From NCBI RefSeq assembly GCF_041224595.1, contig NZ_JBGFGN010000162.1, forward strand, positions 124,001-188,000: a stretch of 64,000 bases of DNA. The letters are read 5' to 3'. Source of the stretch: Donghicola sp041224595. GTDB lineage: Bacteria > Pseudomonadota > Alphaproteobacteria > Rhodobacterales > Rhodobacteraceae. Shown piece by piece: positions 26,873 through 35,660 of this stretch. A program made the position numbers and the translations under genes. The notes under the pieces were generated by a model that searched no databases, was not told the DNA's origin, and saw only the letters and a list, made by a program, of their open reading frames with translations. Positions within the stretch are counted from its first letter, which is position 1; each line of letters begins with the position of its first letter.

Positions 26873-26882
26873 TGTGAAGCGC

Positions 26883-27341
26883 CTAGGGGAAGACAATGAC
26901 GTTTCCGTAGGACGACAGCATCCGAGTCGCTTCGGTGAAGCCCTTCGCGATATCGTTTTTCTTAATGTAGCCTGAGATGCCAGAGTGATACGCGCGCTTC
27001 ACGTCCCGTTCATCATCGGAAGTCGATAGGACAAATACAACCTTGTCCTGAAGCTGATCGTCTTTGCGGATCGCGTCGAGCACTTCAAACCCGTCCATGA
27101 CCGGCATGTTTAGGTCCAAAAGCACCATGTAAGGCTCGTTCAGCCGCACATTTGGGTCTTCGCCGCGCATGATACGCAGGCCCTCTTCGCCGTTGTTGGC
27201 GAAAATCAGCGGATGCTTGAGATGGGCCTTTTTGAATGACCTTTTGACGATTTCTTGATCGACAACGTCATCATCAATCACCAAAAACGCGACATTCGCA
27301 CTCGGGTTTTGGTCGTCAGAAACAGCCTCGATTGAACTCAT
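26883..27341 (-). CDS. Single-domain response regulator (CheY/Rcp1-like)
   Basis: A stand-alone receiver domain of about 152 residues, without output domain. Acidic pocket DDD at 23-25, phosphoacceptor Asp76 in LLDLNMPVMDG, STSDDERD with the conserved Ser/Thr, and the Lys in SGYIKKND. An N-terminal Ser/Asn-rich leader precedes the domain. The extended loop between beta3 and helix 3 resembles Rcp1-type regulators that pair with phytochrome-like or HWE kinases. GGAGGGGG precedes the ATG at 27341. No cognate kinase is adjacent; it lies just beside the mobile island. Confidence 0.88.
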   Translation of the reverse strand: MSSIEAVSDDQNPSANVAFLVIDDDVVDQEIVKRSFKKAHLKHPLIFANNGEEGLRIMRGEDPNVRLNEPYMVLLDLNMPVMDGFEVLDAIRKDDQLQDKVVFVLSTSDDERDVKRAYHSGISGYIKKNDIAKGFTEATRMLSSYGNVIVFP

Positions 27342-27531
27342 TGCCCCCTCCACGAAGCCAGGTGTACGCATCTCGCTTCAGCCGGGCTTCTTCCACATCT
27401 TTGTGGTCTTACTCTTTCACCTAGTCACATGCGGCAGTGCACGTTAAGGGCGATTCAACTGATAAGATAGTATACTTTGAAATCAATTGCCCAAGCAAGT
27501 GCTCCGAACGCAATCGTAAGTGTCCGAGCAC

Positions 27532-27575
27532 GTGGTGTAATTTCCGCACCGCCAACGGTGTAATCCCGGGTGGCC
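27532..27575 (+). repeat. Left terminal inverted repeat region of the IS256-family element
   Basis: Two imperfect copies of the end motif lie in tandem: GTGGTGTAATTT at 27532-27543 and GGTGTAAT...CGGGTGGCC at 27557-27575. The second aligns with the full right end (GGTGTAATTTGTCGGGTGGCC). Confidence 0.6.
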
Positions 27576-27637
27576 ATCGAGGTGTATGGTCGAGGTGGAG
27601 TTTGACCGCTTCAACCACGAACCACACGGAGACCCCG

Positions 27638-28837
27638 ATGACCAAAACCAACATGGACCTTTCTGAACTGCTCGCAAAGCAGGATGGCGGCGACTTCCTT
27701 CGCAGCGTCGCTGAAGCCGTTCTGCAGCTGATCATGGAAGCCGACGTCGAAGGCCTGATCGGCGCAGGAAAGCACGAACGAGCCGATCAGCGCACAACAT
27801 GGCGAAACGGGTATCGAGAGCGCGCTCTCGATACCCGTTTGGGCACGCTGAACCTCAAGGTGCCGAAGCTGCGTCAGGGCAGCTACTTCCCCGGCTTCCT
27901 GGAGCCGCGCAAGACATCCGAGAAGGCGCTCGTGGCAGTGATCCAGGAAGCATGGATCGGCGGCGTCTCCACCCGCCGCGTCGACGAGCTGGCGCAGGCC
28001 ATGGGGCTCAGCGGCATTTCCAAGAGCACGGTCTCGAAGCTGTGCAAAGACATTGATGAACGCGTCGGAGAATTCCTCGACCGGCCTCTCACCGGCGACT
28101 GGCCCTATGTCTGGCTGGACGCCACCTACCTGAAGGTGCGCCAGGGCGGACGGATCGTCAGCGTTGCCGCAATAATCGCCGTTGCGGCCAACACCGATGG
28201 GCGGCGGGAGATCATCGGCCTGGGGCTTGGCCCTTCGGAAGCCGAGACCTTCTGGATGGACTTCCTGCGCGGCCTCAAGGCTCGTGGGCTGGACGGAACC
28301 AAGCTGGTGATCAGCGATGCCCACAGCGGTCTCAGGGCAGCCATCGAGCGCGTGTTCGAGGCCACCTGGCAGCGCTGCCGCGTCCACTGGATGCGTAACG
28401 CTCTGGCCCATGTATCGCGCGGTCAGCACACCGTCGTCGCTGCGGCGATCCGACAGGCCTTCGACCAGCCCGACCGCACATCTGCCGGAGAAACCTGGCG
28501 CCGCGTCGCCGACCAACTCCGTTCACGCTGGCCGAAACTGGCCGAGCTGATGGATGTGAGCGAACACGATGTCCTGGCCTACATGGCCTTTCCGCGCCAG
28601 CACCGCACAAAGCTGCACAGCACCAACCCGATCGAACGCCTGAACAAGGAAGTGAAGCGCCGCGCCGACGTGGTGGGGATCTTCCCAAACGAGGCATCCA
28701 TCATCCGACTTATCGGTGCAGTGCTCTTTGAGCAAAACGACGAATGGCAAACCGCCAGCCGCTACATGATGGTCGAGGCATTCGCTCAGATCGACAACGA
28801 GGAGACAGACCCAATTCTCAGCATAAAAGCCGCCTGA
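27638..28837 (+). CDS. IS256-family transposase (Mutator type)
   Basis: A DDE transposase of 399 residues. Landmarks of the IS256/Mutator superfamily are RTTWRNGYRERALDTRLG and LKVPKLRQGSYFPGFLEPR in the N-terminal part, the first catalytic Asp in WLDATYLKVR, the second in LVISDAHSGL, the C/H region WQRCRVHWMRN, and the Glu in STNPIERLNKEVKRR. The start is the ATG at 27638 (MTKTNMDL) in the IS leader, although the frame is open upstream. All catalytic regions look intact, so it could still be active. Confidence 0.93.
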   Translation: MTKTNMDLSELLAKQDGGDFLRSVAEAVLQLIMEADVEGLIGAGKHERADQRTTWRNGYRERALDTRLGTLNLKVPKLRQGSYFPGFLEPRKTSEKALVAVIQEAWIGGVSTRRVDELAQAMGLSGISKSTVSKLCKDIDERVGEFLDRPLTGDWPYVWLDATYLKVRQGGRIVSVAAIIAVAANTDGRREIIGLGLGPSEAETFWMDFLRGLKARGLDGTKLVISDAHSGLRAAIERVFEATWQRCRVHWMRNALAHVSRGQHTVVAAAIRQAFDQPDRTSAGETWRRVADQLRSRWPKLAELMDVSEHDVLAYMAFPRQHRTKLHSTNPIERLNKEVKRRADVVGIFPNEASIIRLIGAVLFEQNDEWQTASRYMMVEAFAQIDNEETDPILSIKAA

Positions 28838-30511
28838 TCATGACCTCAGGCCACCCGACAAATTACACCACCTTGACGGACGTGACCGACCGGCATCTTT
28901 TGCCTCCCCTTTGATGCCTCGGTACTGGTTCGACTGGATGATGAATGCGGGAATGCCATCGACGTCCTGGATATCCGACGCCAGCATCCCGGCGATTTCA
29001 GCGCGGCGAGCGCCAGTGTACATCAGGATCAGCGGGATCCACCACGCGCCGTCGCGTGTGACGACGGACCCAGGATTATGGCGTCTGGCAGAAGAGGCCG
29101 CGCCGGTCCACAGGGAATGTGATAGAAGGCGGTTGGTTTCCTGGGACGTGAAGCTTGCTCGTTTCTTGTGGCGGTTTCGCCCTGACGTCTTCTTTGGCTT
29201 GATGGCCTTCAGGTCCAGTTCCTTCAGGTCTGTCATTCCCTCCGATACGGCACGCCGGATTAACAGTTCAACGGATTTCACATGACGATCCAACGTGCCC
29301 GAGGCGAGCCCCTTTTGTTTGGCATCAAGCTTCCTTGCCCCCAGAAGAATGGCCTCCAACTCCTGATAGGCGTCCTTGTCCGATCGCAGGAATTTCTTTG
29401 GAAACTGCCTCAAGACATCGTTCCAATGGCCTAATTTTGCTTGAGTAATCTGCGTTACGCTGGTGATCCCGAGGATCAGCATGAAACGCCTGATGTCGGA
29501 TTCGCGCTGCCCCGCAACCGCTGGCGTCATGGCTTCCGACCGCACGGCTCTCCAGAAGGTATGGGCGATGTCCGGGGACCAAATGTCGGAATCGGCGGCC
29601 AAGGCGACATCCTTACAAGCCGCGAAATGATCGGCGAGGGTTGCCATGGTCTTGCAGATGGATTTAGGGGCCGGACGTGCAATGTCGGCCGCAGGCTGCG
29701 CCCGAAAGTCGGCAACTAGCGCTGAAGCCGAAGGGCTTGTCGTTTCTGTTTCATGATGCTCGAGCGAAGCGGACCATGTTGGATCGGAGGCTTGCGGGGC
29801 CGGCGACGGTTCGACCCTTATGGGGTCGTCGATCACGACGTCTCGTTCGGTGGGAGCCGGCACGCAGCGCTGCAGTTCATCGCGACGAGAGGTGAAGCTT
29901 GTCGGCGCGGTTCCTTCGCGCAATGCAGCGAGGCGGGCGGCGATGTAGGCCTCGCGCAGCTGGCCGGTGTGCTCTGCGCTGGTGAGGTCCGGCGTTTTGA
30001 TGGCCGGAAAGATCTGCTGAATCCGGCGCGTCTCCTCCGGGGACTGGATGCGACGGGCTTCCACGGAATACAGGTGCATCGCGATGCCCAGGGTTGCAGG
30101 CGACCATTCGGGGGCAACCCGCTGCAGGGGCAGGCTTTCGCGGATCCCATCCTCAAGCAGGCTCTGCAGGATCATGGGCATCAGGGAGAGGCGGGTTTCA
30201 TCCTCAGCTCCGAACCTGCCGCTCATCCGGGCCATCCTCACCTGACGGCGCATGGTGAACAGACTGTCTTCGAGGCAATGGCGGAAGTACCGCGCGACGA
30301 GGTCATCGGGCAGGGGCGGGGCCATGAAAATGAAGCTATCGAACATCCGGTCGGACTCCTGGGTCAGGTGTCTTACCCAGTTATGCGCAAGATTTTCGTC
30401 TGTCGTCCCCAGAGGCAAAGAAATTGCAGGGACGGATGCAGAAAATCCGGGAAGTCGCCGGCGGAAGTGAAAGCGGGTGCCCTTGCGGTGGAGGTATCGG
30501 CAGGTCGTCAT
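28838..30511 (-). pseudogene. Tyrosine-type integrase, 3'-truncated by the IS256 insertion
   Basis: The open frame codes for about 557 residues from the ATG at 30511. The N-terminus (YLHRKGTRFHFRRRLPG) looks like the DUF6538-type domain of alphaproteobacterial integrases; a core-binding domain lies near residues 290-400, and the catalytic domain begins near 470 with the first Arg in LILMYTGARRAEIAGML. Sequence of native origin stops at about base 28872; the last ten residues (WCNLSGGLRS) are encoded by the IS end. The second Arg, His residues and the Tyr nucleophile are therefore absent, and recombinase activity should be lost. Confidence 0.85.
28849..28871 (-). repeat. Right terminal inverted repeat of the IS256-family element
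   Basis: Read on the minus strand from 28871, the end is GTGGTGTAATTTGTC then GGGTGGCC, matching the left-end motifs. It fuses in frame to the interrupted integrase gene. Confidence 0.7.
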
Positions 30512-30674
30512 GCTGGCCTCGACGGTTGAGCCGTCGTGAAACCACGGGAAACACAGTATGTGAGCCGCTTGTGCCCCTCGTGTGTGCGGCCTGTGTGCCA
30601 GGATCGCAGGGGAGGGCGAAAGTGAACGAAGCTGTTCTCCGTTTTCTTTCAATATCAACGAGTTAGGTTGATTA
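30512..30674. other. Probable attachment region between tRNA-Asn and integrase
   Basis: These 163 bases separate the 3' end of tRNA-Asn from the integrase start, the normal position of an att junction for elements that use tRNA 3' ends. No other gene is visible. I searched by eye for a second copy of the tRNA 3' end on the far side of the IS (27,342-27,531) and did not find one. Confidence 0.45.
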
Positions 30675-30749
30675 TGGCTCCGGCGGTAGGGATCGAACCT
30701 ACGACCAATTGATTAACAGTCAACTGCTCTACCGCTGAGCTACGCCGGA
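30675..30749 (-). tRNA. tRNA-Asn (GTT anticodon)
   Basis: On the minus strand the gene begins TCCGGCGTAGCTCAGC and ends CGCCGGAG followed by an encoded CCA. The acceptor arms TCCGGCG and CGCCGGA pair over 7 bp; the anticodon loop reads CTGTTAA, giving GTT (Asn); the T-loop reads GGTTCGATCC. The 75-nt length with CCA is normal. The integrase lies directly downstream of its 3' end. Confidence 0.95.
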
Positions 30750-30824
30750 ACACTGTGAGCGCGTTACTAAGAAGAACTCGCAGGAACGTCCAGAGCCATT
30801 TGCGAAATTTTTCAAAAATTCTGG

Positions 30825-31727
30825 TTAGCGGGTAAAAGTCGTGTTCCGCGAAATAGGCCCGTTGGCTTTTGCAGTACCTCGGCCCTCTAGGGCGATCAAA
30901 TGAGCAAGGACGTTCCGCGTCGCGGCTGGGATGAGCGCCGCGTCGATGTCTGCGTAGATGCGGCGCGCCAGATCTTCTGCGTTCCCTGGGGCTTCGGCCA
31001 ATGCTTCCATGATCTGCACCTCTCGTGCCATCCGATGCTCATACAGGTCATCGATACGGCGCGATGGCTCAAACACGGGCGCGCCATGTCCGGGATAAAA
31101 GACCCGGTCATCAGGGCATTTCAGTTTTACCAAAGAGGTCATGAATGCCTCCAGATCTCCATCGGGAGGAGAGATCATGGAGGTCGCCCAACCCATGACA
31201 TGATCGCCCGAAAAGACACGATCCTGAGTGCGAAAACACACGTGGTTGCTTAGATGGCCCGGCGTCCAGACCGCTTCTATTCGGGTCGAACCTATCTCGA
31301 TTTGCGCACCATCGGCCAAGCGGATATCCGGCGCAAAATGTGCATCGATCCCTTCGCCTCCGCCTAACGCGTTATGTGTGCGCAGAGCTGACATGCGAGC
31401 CGACTCGCCCTCGAATGCGGTGCCGAAGCCATATGTCGGCGCGCCGGTGGCCTCTTTTAGGGCAGCACAAAGCGGTGTGTGATCGAGATGCGCATGCGTG
31501 CAAAGGATCGCAGAAATCCGCTGGCTGGGTTCAAGCGCGGTCAAGATTGCAGTCAGGTGCTGATCATCAGCCGGACCGGGATCTATGACGCAAATGTCTG
31601 TGGTCCCAAGAAGATAGGTGTTCGTTCCAGTATAGGTCATCGGCGACGGATTGGGCGCAAGGATGCATCGCAGGTCGGTTTCCAACTGCACGACTTGTCC
31701 CGCCTTGCGCTGTTTCGGATCAGACAT
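30825..31727 (-). CDS. Metallo-beta-lactamase-fold hydrolase (LACTB2-like)
   Basis: The 300-residue protein has the MBL metal motif CTHAHLDHTPL (HxHxDH) at about residues 77-87, the next His in TPGHLSNHV, an Asp in FSGDHVMGW and the final His in YPGHGAP. A C-terminal winged-helix-like domain (EDLARRIYADIDAALIPAA) is typical of LACTB2-type proteins, which include endoribonucleases and thioester hydrolases. Substrate unknown. It starts 71 bp from the divergent histidine kinase. Confidence 0.87.
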   Translation of the reverse strand: MSDPKQRKAGQVVQLETDLRCILAPNPSPMTYTGTNTYLLGTTDICVIDPGPADDQHLTAILTALEPSQRISAILCTHAHLDHTPLCAALKEATGAPTYGFGTAFEGESARMSALRTHNALGGGEGIDAHFAPDIRLADGAQIEIGSTRIEAVWTPGHLSNHVCFRTQDRVFSGDHVMGWATSMISPPDGDLEAFMTSLVKLKCPDDRVFYPGHGAPVFEPSRRIDDLYEHRMAREVQIMEALAEAPGNAEDLARRIYADIDAALIPAATRNVLAHLIALEGRGTAKANGPISRNTTFTR

Positions 31728-31798
31728 CTAAGGACCTTTCGTCGATGGCAACGGTTTCATGGATTGCACCTGCCGCAGAACAGATTAGCAATAGGTCT

Positions 31799-33115
31799 AT
31801 GTTTCTTTGGCTGAAAAAATATATGCCGCGCAGTCTGTATGGGCGCGCAGCCTTGATCCTGATCCTGCCTGTGTTGACCGTGCAATTGGTGGTTTCAGTG
31901 ACGTTCATCCAACGTCATTTCGAGGATGTGACTCGTCAGTTGAGCCGGGGGCTCGCGCTCGATCTGAATTACATTTCGGAACAACTTTCTGAAGCCGGGC
32001 CTGCAGAGCTTGATGAAGAAGGGAAATCCCTGTCCCGAAAATTCGGCCTTCGTTTTTCGGTGTTGGAAGGGGTAAACACAGAGGCCATTCCCGAGCGCCG
32101 CCGGTTTTACGACTTTTCCGGTAGCGTGGTGCAGGATGTCCTTGGGCGGATGGTCCCCAATCTCCTGTCGGTCGACCTGCCAGACGACAAACTTGTTGCT
32201 GTGTACGTCGTACTACCCGCGGGGACTGCCCGAATTGCATTTGACCGGAACAAAGTTTCTGCGTCCAATCCGCATCAGTTGCTGGTCTGGACTGTGGTTG
32301 CCGGCGCCTTCATGACGCTGATTGCCTATTCATTTTTACGAAATCAGCTGAGGCCGATTAAGCGTATGGCGGTCGCGGCAGACGCCTTTGGCAAGGGCAG
32401 GCATGTCCCCTACAAACCCTCTGGCGCGACCGAGGTTCGCGCCGCCGGGAACGCCTTCCTCGAGATGCGGGCGCGGATCGAGCGGCAGATTGAGCAGCGC
32501 ACTCTGATGCTGTCGGGGGTGAGTCACGATTTGCGGACACCTCTGACGCGCTTGAAACTCGGCCTGTCGATGATCGACGACGAGAGCCGCGACGAATTGG
32601 TGGGTGACGTCAACGAGATGCAGCATCTGCTGGACGAGTTCCTGAGCTTTGCCAAAGGCGAGGGCGAGGGCGAGCCGGAACTCCTGAACCCTGCCGATCT
32701 TGCGGCCGATATCGTCTCTGGTTTTGAGCGCTCTGGCCATAACGTGACGCTCTTGCCGGTCGAGGGCGAGGGGATGGCACGTCTGCGTCCGGTCGCCGTG
32801 CGCCGCGCAGTCGAGAACCTGATTGGGAATGCGGTGCGCTACGGCACCCAGGCGCGCCTATCCTGCCGGATTGGCGAGAAGTCCGTGCGATTTCGGGTCG
32901 AAGATAACGGGCCGGGCATCGCGCCAGAGATGCATGGCGAAGCGATCAAACCTTTTTCTAGGCTTGATCCCGCGCGAAACCAGAACAAGGGCAGCGGCGT
33001 GGGTCTTGGGCTGGCGATTGTGACTGATATTGCACGAGCGCATGGGGGCAGCTTGCGCCTAGACCAGAGCCCTGACTTGGGCGGGCTCATGGCCGATCTG
33101 GTGCTGCCCCGTTAG
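31799..33115 (+). CDS. Membrane sensor histidine kinase (EnvZ/OmpR-partner type)
   Basis: A 438-residue HisKA kinase. It has a membrane segment near residues 15-35, a periplasmic domain of about 130 residues, a second membrane segment near 165-185 (LLVWTVVAGAFMTLIAYSF), a HAMP linker (RNQLRPIKRMAVAADAFGKG), the H-box SGVSHDLRTPLTRLKLGL, N-box AVENLIGNAVRYG, G1 VEDNGPGI and G2 GSGVGLGLAI. I start it at 31799 (MFLWLKKYMPRS); the upstream open frame is unconserved. No DNA-binding response regulator is adjacent, so it is an orphan here. Confidence 0.88.
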   Translation: MFLWLKKYMPRSLYGRAALILILPVLTVQLVVSVTFIQRHFEDVTRQLSRGLALDLNYISEQLSEAGPAELDEEGKSLSRKFGLRFSVLEGVNTEAIPERRRFYDFSGSVVQDVLGRMVPNLLSVDLPDDKLVAVYVVLPAGTARIAFDRNKVSASNPHQLLVWTVVAGAFMTLIAYSFLRNQLRPIKRMAVAADAFGKGRHVPYKPSGATEVRAAGNAFLEMRARIERQIEQRTLMLSGVSHDLRTPLTRLKLGLSMIDDESRDELVGDVNEMQHLLDEFLSFAKGEGEGEPELLNPADLAADIVSGFERSGHNVTLLPVEGEGMARLRPVAVRRAVENLIGNAVRYGTQARLSCRIGEKSVRFRVEDNGPGIAPEMHGEAIKPFSRLDPARNQNKGSGVGLGLAIVTDIARAHGGSLRLDQSPDLGGLMADLVLPR

Positions 33116-34260
33116 AGCGCGGCGCGCACCGCGCGGGCGATCACGATCTCTTCGTCCGTTGGGATCACGCGGACAGAGGCACGGCCCGTGGAGATCACGC
33201 TCATGTGCATGGCGTTCGCGGCTGGGTCAAGCTGAATTCCAAGCCATTCCATGCCCTTGCACACCTCAGCGCGGATGCGGGTGGAATGCTCTCCGATCCC
33301 GCCGCAGAAAACCAGCGTGTCGAGCCCACCTAGGATCGCCGCCATCGCCCCCAGTTCCCGCCGAATGCGGAAGGTGTAATAGGCGATAGCTTGTTCGGCT
33401 TCGGGGGTGCCTGCCTCTTGGAGTGTGCGCATGTCGTTGCTGAGGCCCGAGAGGCCCAGAAGCCCGCTTTCTTTGTAAAGTAGGTTGGTAATCTGAGTGG
33501 AATTCATGCCTTCGTGGTCCATCAGATAGAGCAGCACACCGGGGTCCAATTGCCCCGACCGTGTTCCCATGGGCAGACCGTCGAGCGCTGAGAACCCCAT
33601 GGTCGATCCAATGGATTGCCCGTCTAGAATGGCACACATGGACGCGCCATTGCCCAGATGCGCGACTACCGTCCGGCCGTGGGCGGCATGGTGGTCAATT
33701 TCAGCCAAACGGCTGGTCACGAAATCATAGCTCAGGCCGTGAAAACCGTAACGCCGCACACCTTGGTCATAGTACTTGCGGGGCAGGGCAAAGGTGTCAT
33801 TCACCCATGGGTGATGGCGGTGAAATGCTGTGTCAAAGCAGCCGATCTGCAATGCATCTGGAAAGGCATTCATCGCTGCGCGCACACCGGCCAGATTGTG
33901 GGGCTGATGCAGCGGTGCCAGCGGTTCGAACTCTGCGAGCCGTGTCATCACCTCTGGCGTCAGTTGTTGCGGAGCGTCAAAATCGGGGCCGCCATGGACG
34001 ATCCGGTGTCCGACCGCGACGATCTTGCTTCGTTTCAGGTGGGTTCCGAGTTCATCAAGGATACGGTTCAAGGCGCCGGCGTGGTCCACTTGGCCCACGT
34101 CCGTACGGGTCTGCTGGTTGCCGTGGTTGAATTCGATCCGGCCTTCGTCTGATCCAATCCGCTCGATTTGGCCGTGGGCGAGGGCGGCGCCATCCCCTGT
34201 CGGGTAGACCGAGAATTTGATCGAACTGGAGCCTGCATTCAGAGTTAACAGTACGCTCAT
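33112..34260 (-). CDS. ackA: Acetate/propionate kinase
   Basis: AckA (382 residues) interconverts acetyl-phosphate and acetate with ADP/ATP. Signatures are LTLNAGSSSIKFSVY at the N-terminus, VGHRIVHGG, the catalytic-loop Arg/His region FHRHHPWVNDTFALP, AHLGNGASMCAI, and VFCGGIGEHSTRIR. The ATG at 34260 overlaps the pta stop (ATGA). Its own stop overlaps that of the convergent kinase gene. With pta upstream it forms the complete Pta-AckA pathway. Confidence 0.95.
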   Translation of the reverse strand: MSVLLTLNAGSSSIKFSVYPTGDGAALAHGQIERIGSDEGRIEFNHGNQQTRTDVGQVDHAGALNRILDELGTHLKRSKIVAVGHRIVHGGPDFDAPQQLTPEVMTRLAEFEPLAPLHQPHNLAGVRAAMNAFPDALQIGCFDTAFHRHHPWVNDTFALPRKYYDQGVRRYGFHGLSYDFVTSRLAEIDHHAAHGRTVVAHLGNGASMCAILDGQSIGSTMGFSALDGLPMGTRSGQLDPGVLLYLMDHEGMNSTQITNLLYKESGLLGLSGLSNDMRTLQEAGTPEAEQAIAYYTFRIRRELGAMAAILGGLDTLVFCGGIGEHSTRIRAEVCKGMEWLGIQLDPAANAMHMSVISTGRASVRVIPTDEEIVIARAVRAAL

Positions 34261-35636
34261 ACGGGCACCTTCCACGCATAAATAGCCGCCACCGCGCATG
34301 AGGCAAGGCGTGCTTTGTCATCGTCGGATCGCGATGTCAGGATGATCGGACAGCGGGCCCCAAGAACGATCCCGCCTGCCTCGGCCCCAGCAAGGAAAGT
34401 CAACTCCTTGGCCAGCATGTTGCCCGATTCAAGGTTCGGCGCGACGAGGATTTCGGCATGCCCTGCGACCGCGGACTTGATGCCCTTGATCCGTGCGGCA
34501 GTGATGTCGACTGCGTTGTCCATGGCCAGCGGGCCGTCCACAACCCCGCCGCGGATCTGACCGCGATCCGCCATCTTCGACAGAATGGCGGCGTCTAGCG
34601 TCGACGGAATTTTGGGGTTCACGGTTTCGACGGCGGACAGGACGCCGACCTTTGGGACCTCGATCCCCAGCGCAATCGCCAGATCGATTGCGTTCTGGAT
34701 GATGTCGACCTTGGTCTCCAGATCAGGGGCGATGTTGATCGCGGCGTCTGTCACGAACAGCAGATGATCCAGACTGGGGACATCCATCACGAACACATGG
34801 CTCAGTCGGCGGCCCATGCGCAAACCAGTGCCGGATTTCAGCACCGCTGACAGGAGAACATCTGTGTGCAGGTGGCCCTTCATCAAAGCGTTCGCTTGGC
34901 CCTCGTGGACCAGTTTGACAGCCATCGCAGCGGCCTCCGTGTGGGAGGGTTGGTCGATGATCTGATACCCACTTAGATCCGCGCCAATCTCTGCGGCGGC
35001 GGCCTCGATCTTGGCTTGGCTGCCGATTAAAATCGGGCGGATCAGCGTATGCTCGGCCCCCAAGATCGCCCCACCAAGGCTGTTCGCCTCTTCGGGTGCA
35101 ACCACGGCGGTTGGGATCGGGGGCAGAGGTTCAGCCTGTTCCAGTAGGCGATCAAAGTGCACGTGGCTCTGGACGCGCAGACCGGGAATGTCATGCAGGT
35201 CATAGCTTCGCAGGTCGGTTGGCGCGATCACAACGGCCTCTCCCGTCAGGATCGTCGCGCCGCCCTTGATCGCCACCGAGGTGTCAAAGCGCACGCGGTT
35301 CCCGTCCATCTTTTCGATGAGCGTGACCTTGGCCACCAGAACGTCGCCCGCATGAGCACGGCCGGTCCAGTTCAGGGTCTGGCTTTCGTACATTGTGCCG
35401 GGCCCCGGCAGACGGTTGCCCAGAACCGAGGAGATCAGTGCCCCGACCCAAGCCGAGGGCGCGATCGCTTCGGGACGGCCATCACCGTCGCCGTCCTCTT
35501 TGGGCAGATGCATGGGGTTCAGATTACCCGAGCTATGGGCAAAGACATAAAAATCGTCTGCCACGCACAGGTGCTCTGCCTCTGCCTGCATGCCAACAGT
35601 TAACGCGTCAAAGGGCGTATTTTTCAGAACGGTCAT
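34257..35636 (-). CDS. Bifunctional MaoC-like hydratase / phosphate acyltransferase
   Basis: The 459-residue protein joins two domains. Residues 1 to about 150 are a MaoC/hotdog-like domain (FAHSSGNLNPMHLP; conserved D/H-type pocket, with Asn where R-specific hydratases have Asp). From about 165 to the end is a Pta/Ptb phosphate acyltransferase (AILGAEHTLIRPILIG, ALMKGHLHTDVLL, and FLAGAEAGGIVLGARCPIILTSR). Such fusions are common in alphaproteobacteria next to ackA and fabI. The acyl group handled (acetyl or longer) is not fixed by sequence. Start at 35636 has AAAGG upstream. Confidence 0.88.
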   Translation of the reverse strand: MTVLKNTPFDALTVGMQAEAEHLCVADDFYVFAHSSGNLNPMHLPKEDGDGDGRPEAIAPSAWVGALISSVLGNRLPGPGTMYESQTLNWTGRAHAGDVLVAKVTLIEKMDGNRVRFDTSVAIKGGATILTGEAVVIAPTDLRSYDLHDIPGLRVQSHVHFDRLLEQAEPLPPIPTAVVAPEEANSLGGAILGAEHTLIRPILIGSQAKIEAAAAEIGADLSGYQIIDQPSHTEAAAMAVKLVHEGQANALMKGHLHTDVLLSAVLKSGTGLRMGRRLSHVFVMDVPSLDHLLFVTDAAINIAPDLETKVDIIQNAIDLAIALGIEVPKVGVLSAVETVNPKIPSTLDAAILSKMADRGQIRGGVVDGPLAMDNAVDITAARIKGIKSAVAGHAEILVAPNLESGNMLAKELTFLAGAEAGGIVLGARCPIILTSRSDDDKARLASCAVAAIYAWKVPV

Positions 35637-35660
35637 AGATGGGCCTTTCGGGCGCAATGC

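Larger units (their letters stand above)
27532..28871 (+). mobile_element. IS256-family insertion sequence
   Basis: An IS of about 1.34 kb with one transposase gene. Its ends share the inverted sequence GTGGTGTAATTT: left end 27532-27543, right end reading inward from 28871 (plus strand AAATTACACCAC). A second left copy (GGTGTAAT then CGGGTGGCC, 27557-27575) matches the right end better over length, so the exact left border is uncertain. I see no 8-9 bp target duplication: left flank CCGAGCAC, right flank CTTGACGG. It has inserted into the integrase gene, whose 3' part is missing. Confidence 0.85.

Noticed and set aside
27342..27531. Search for a second copy of the tRNA-Asn 3' end (attR)
   Set aside because: No repeat of CCGGCGGTAGGGATCG or a clear part of it was found, so no far att site is claimed.
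27421..27535. Short minus-strand open frame just left of the IS as the missing integrase C-terminus
   Set aside because: It is only about 38 codons, lacks an H-x-x-R or a Tyr motif, and is too short for the missing catalytic half.
27611..28516. 301-codon open frame opposite the IS256 transposase
   Set aside because: High-GC shadow of the transposase; IS256 elements have a single gene.
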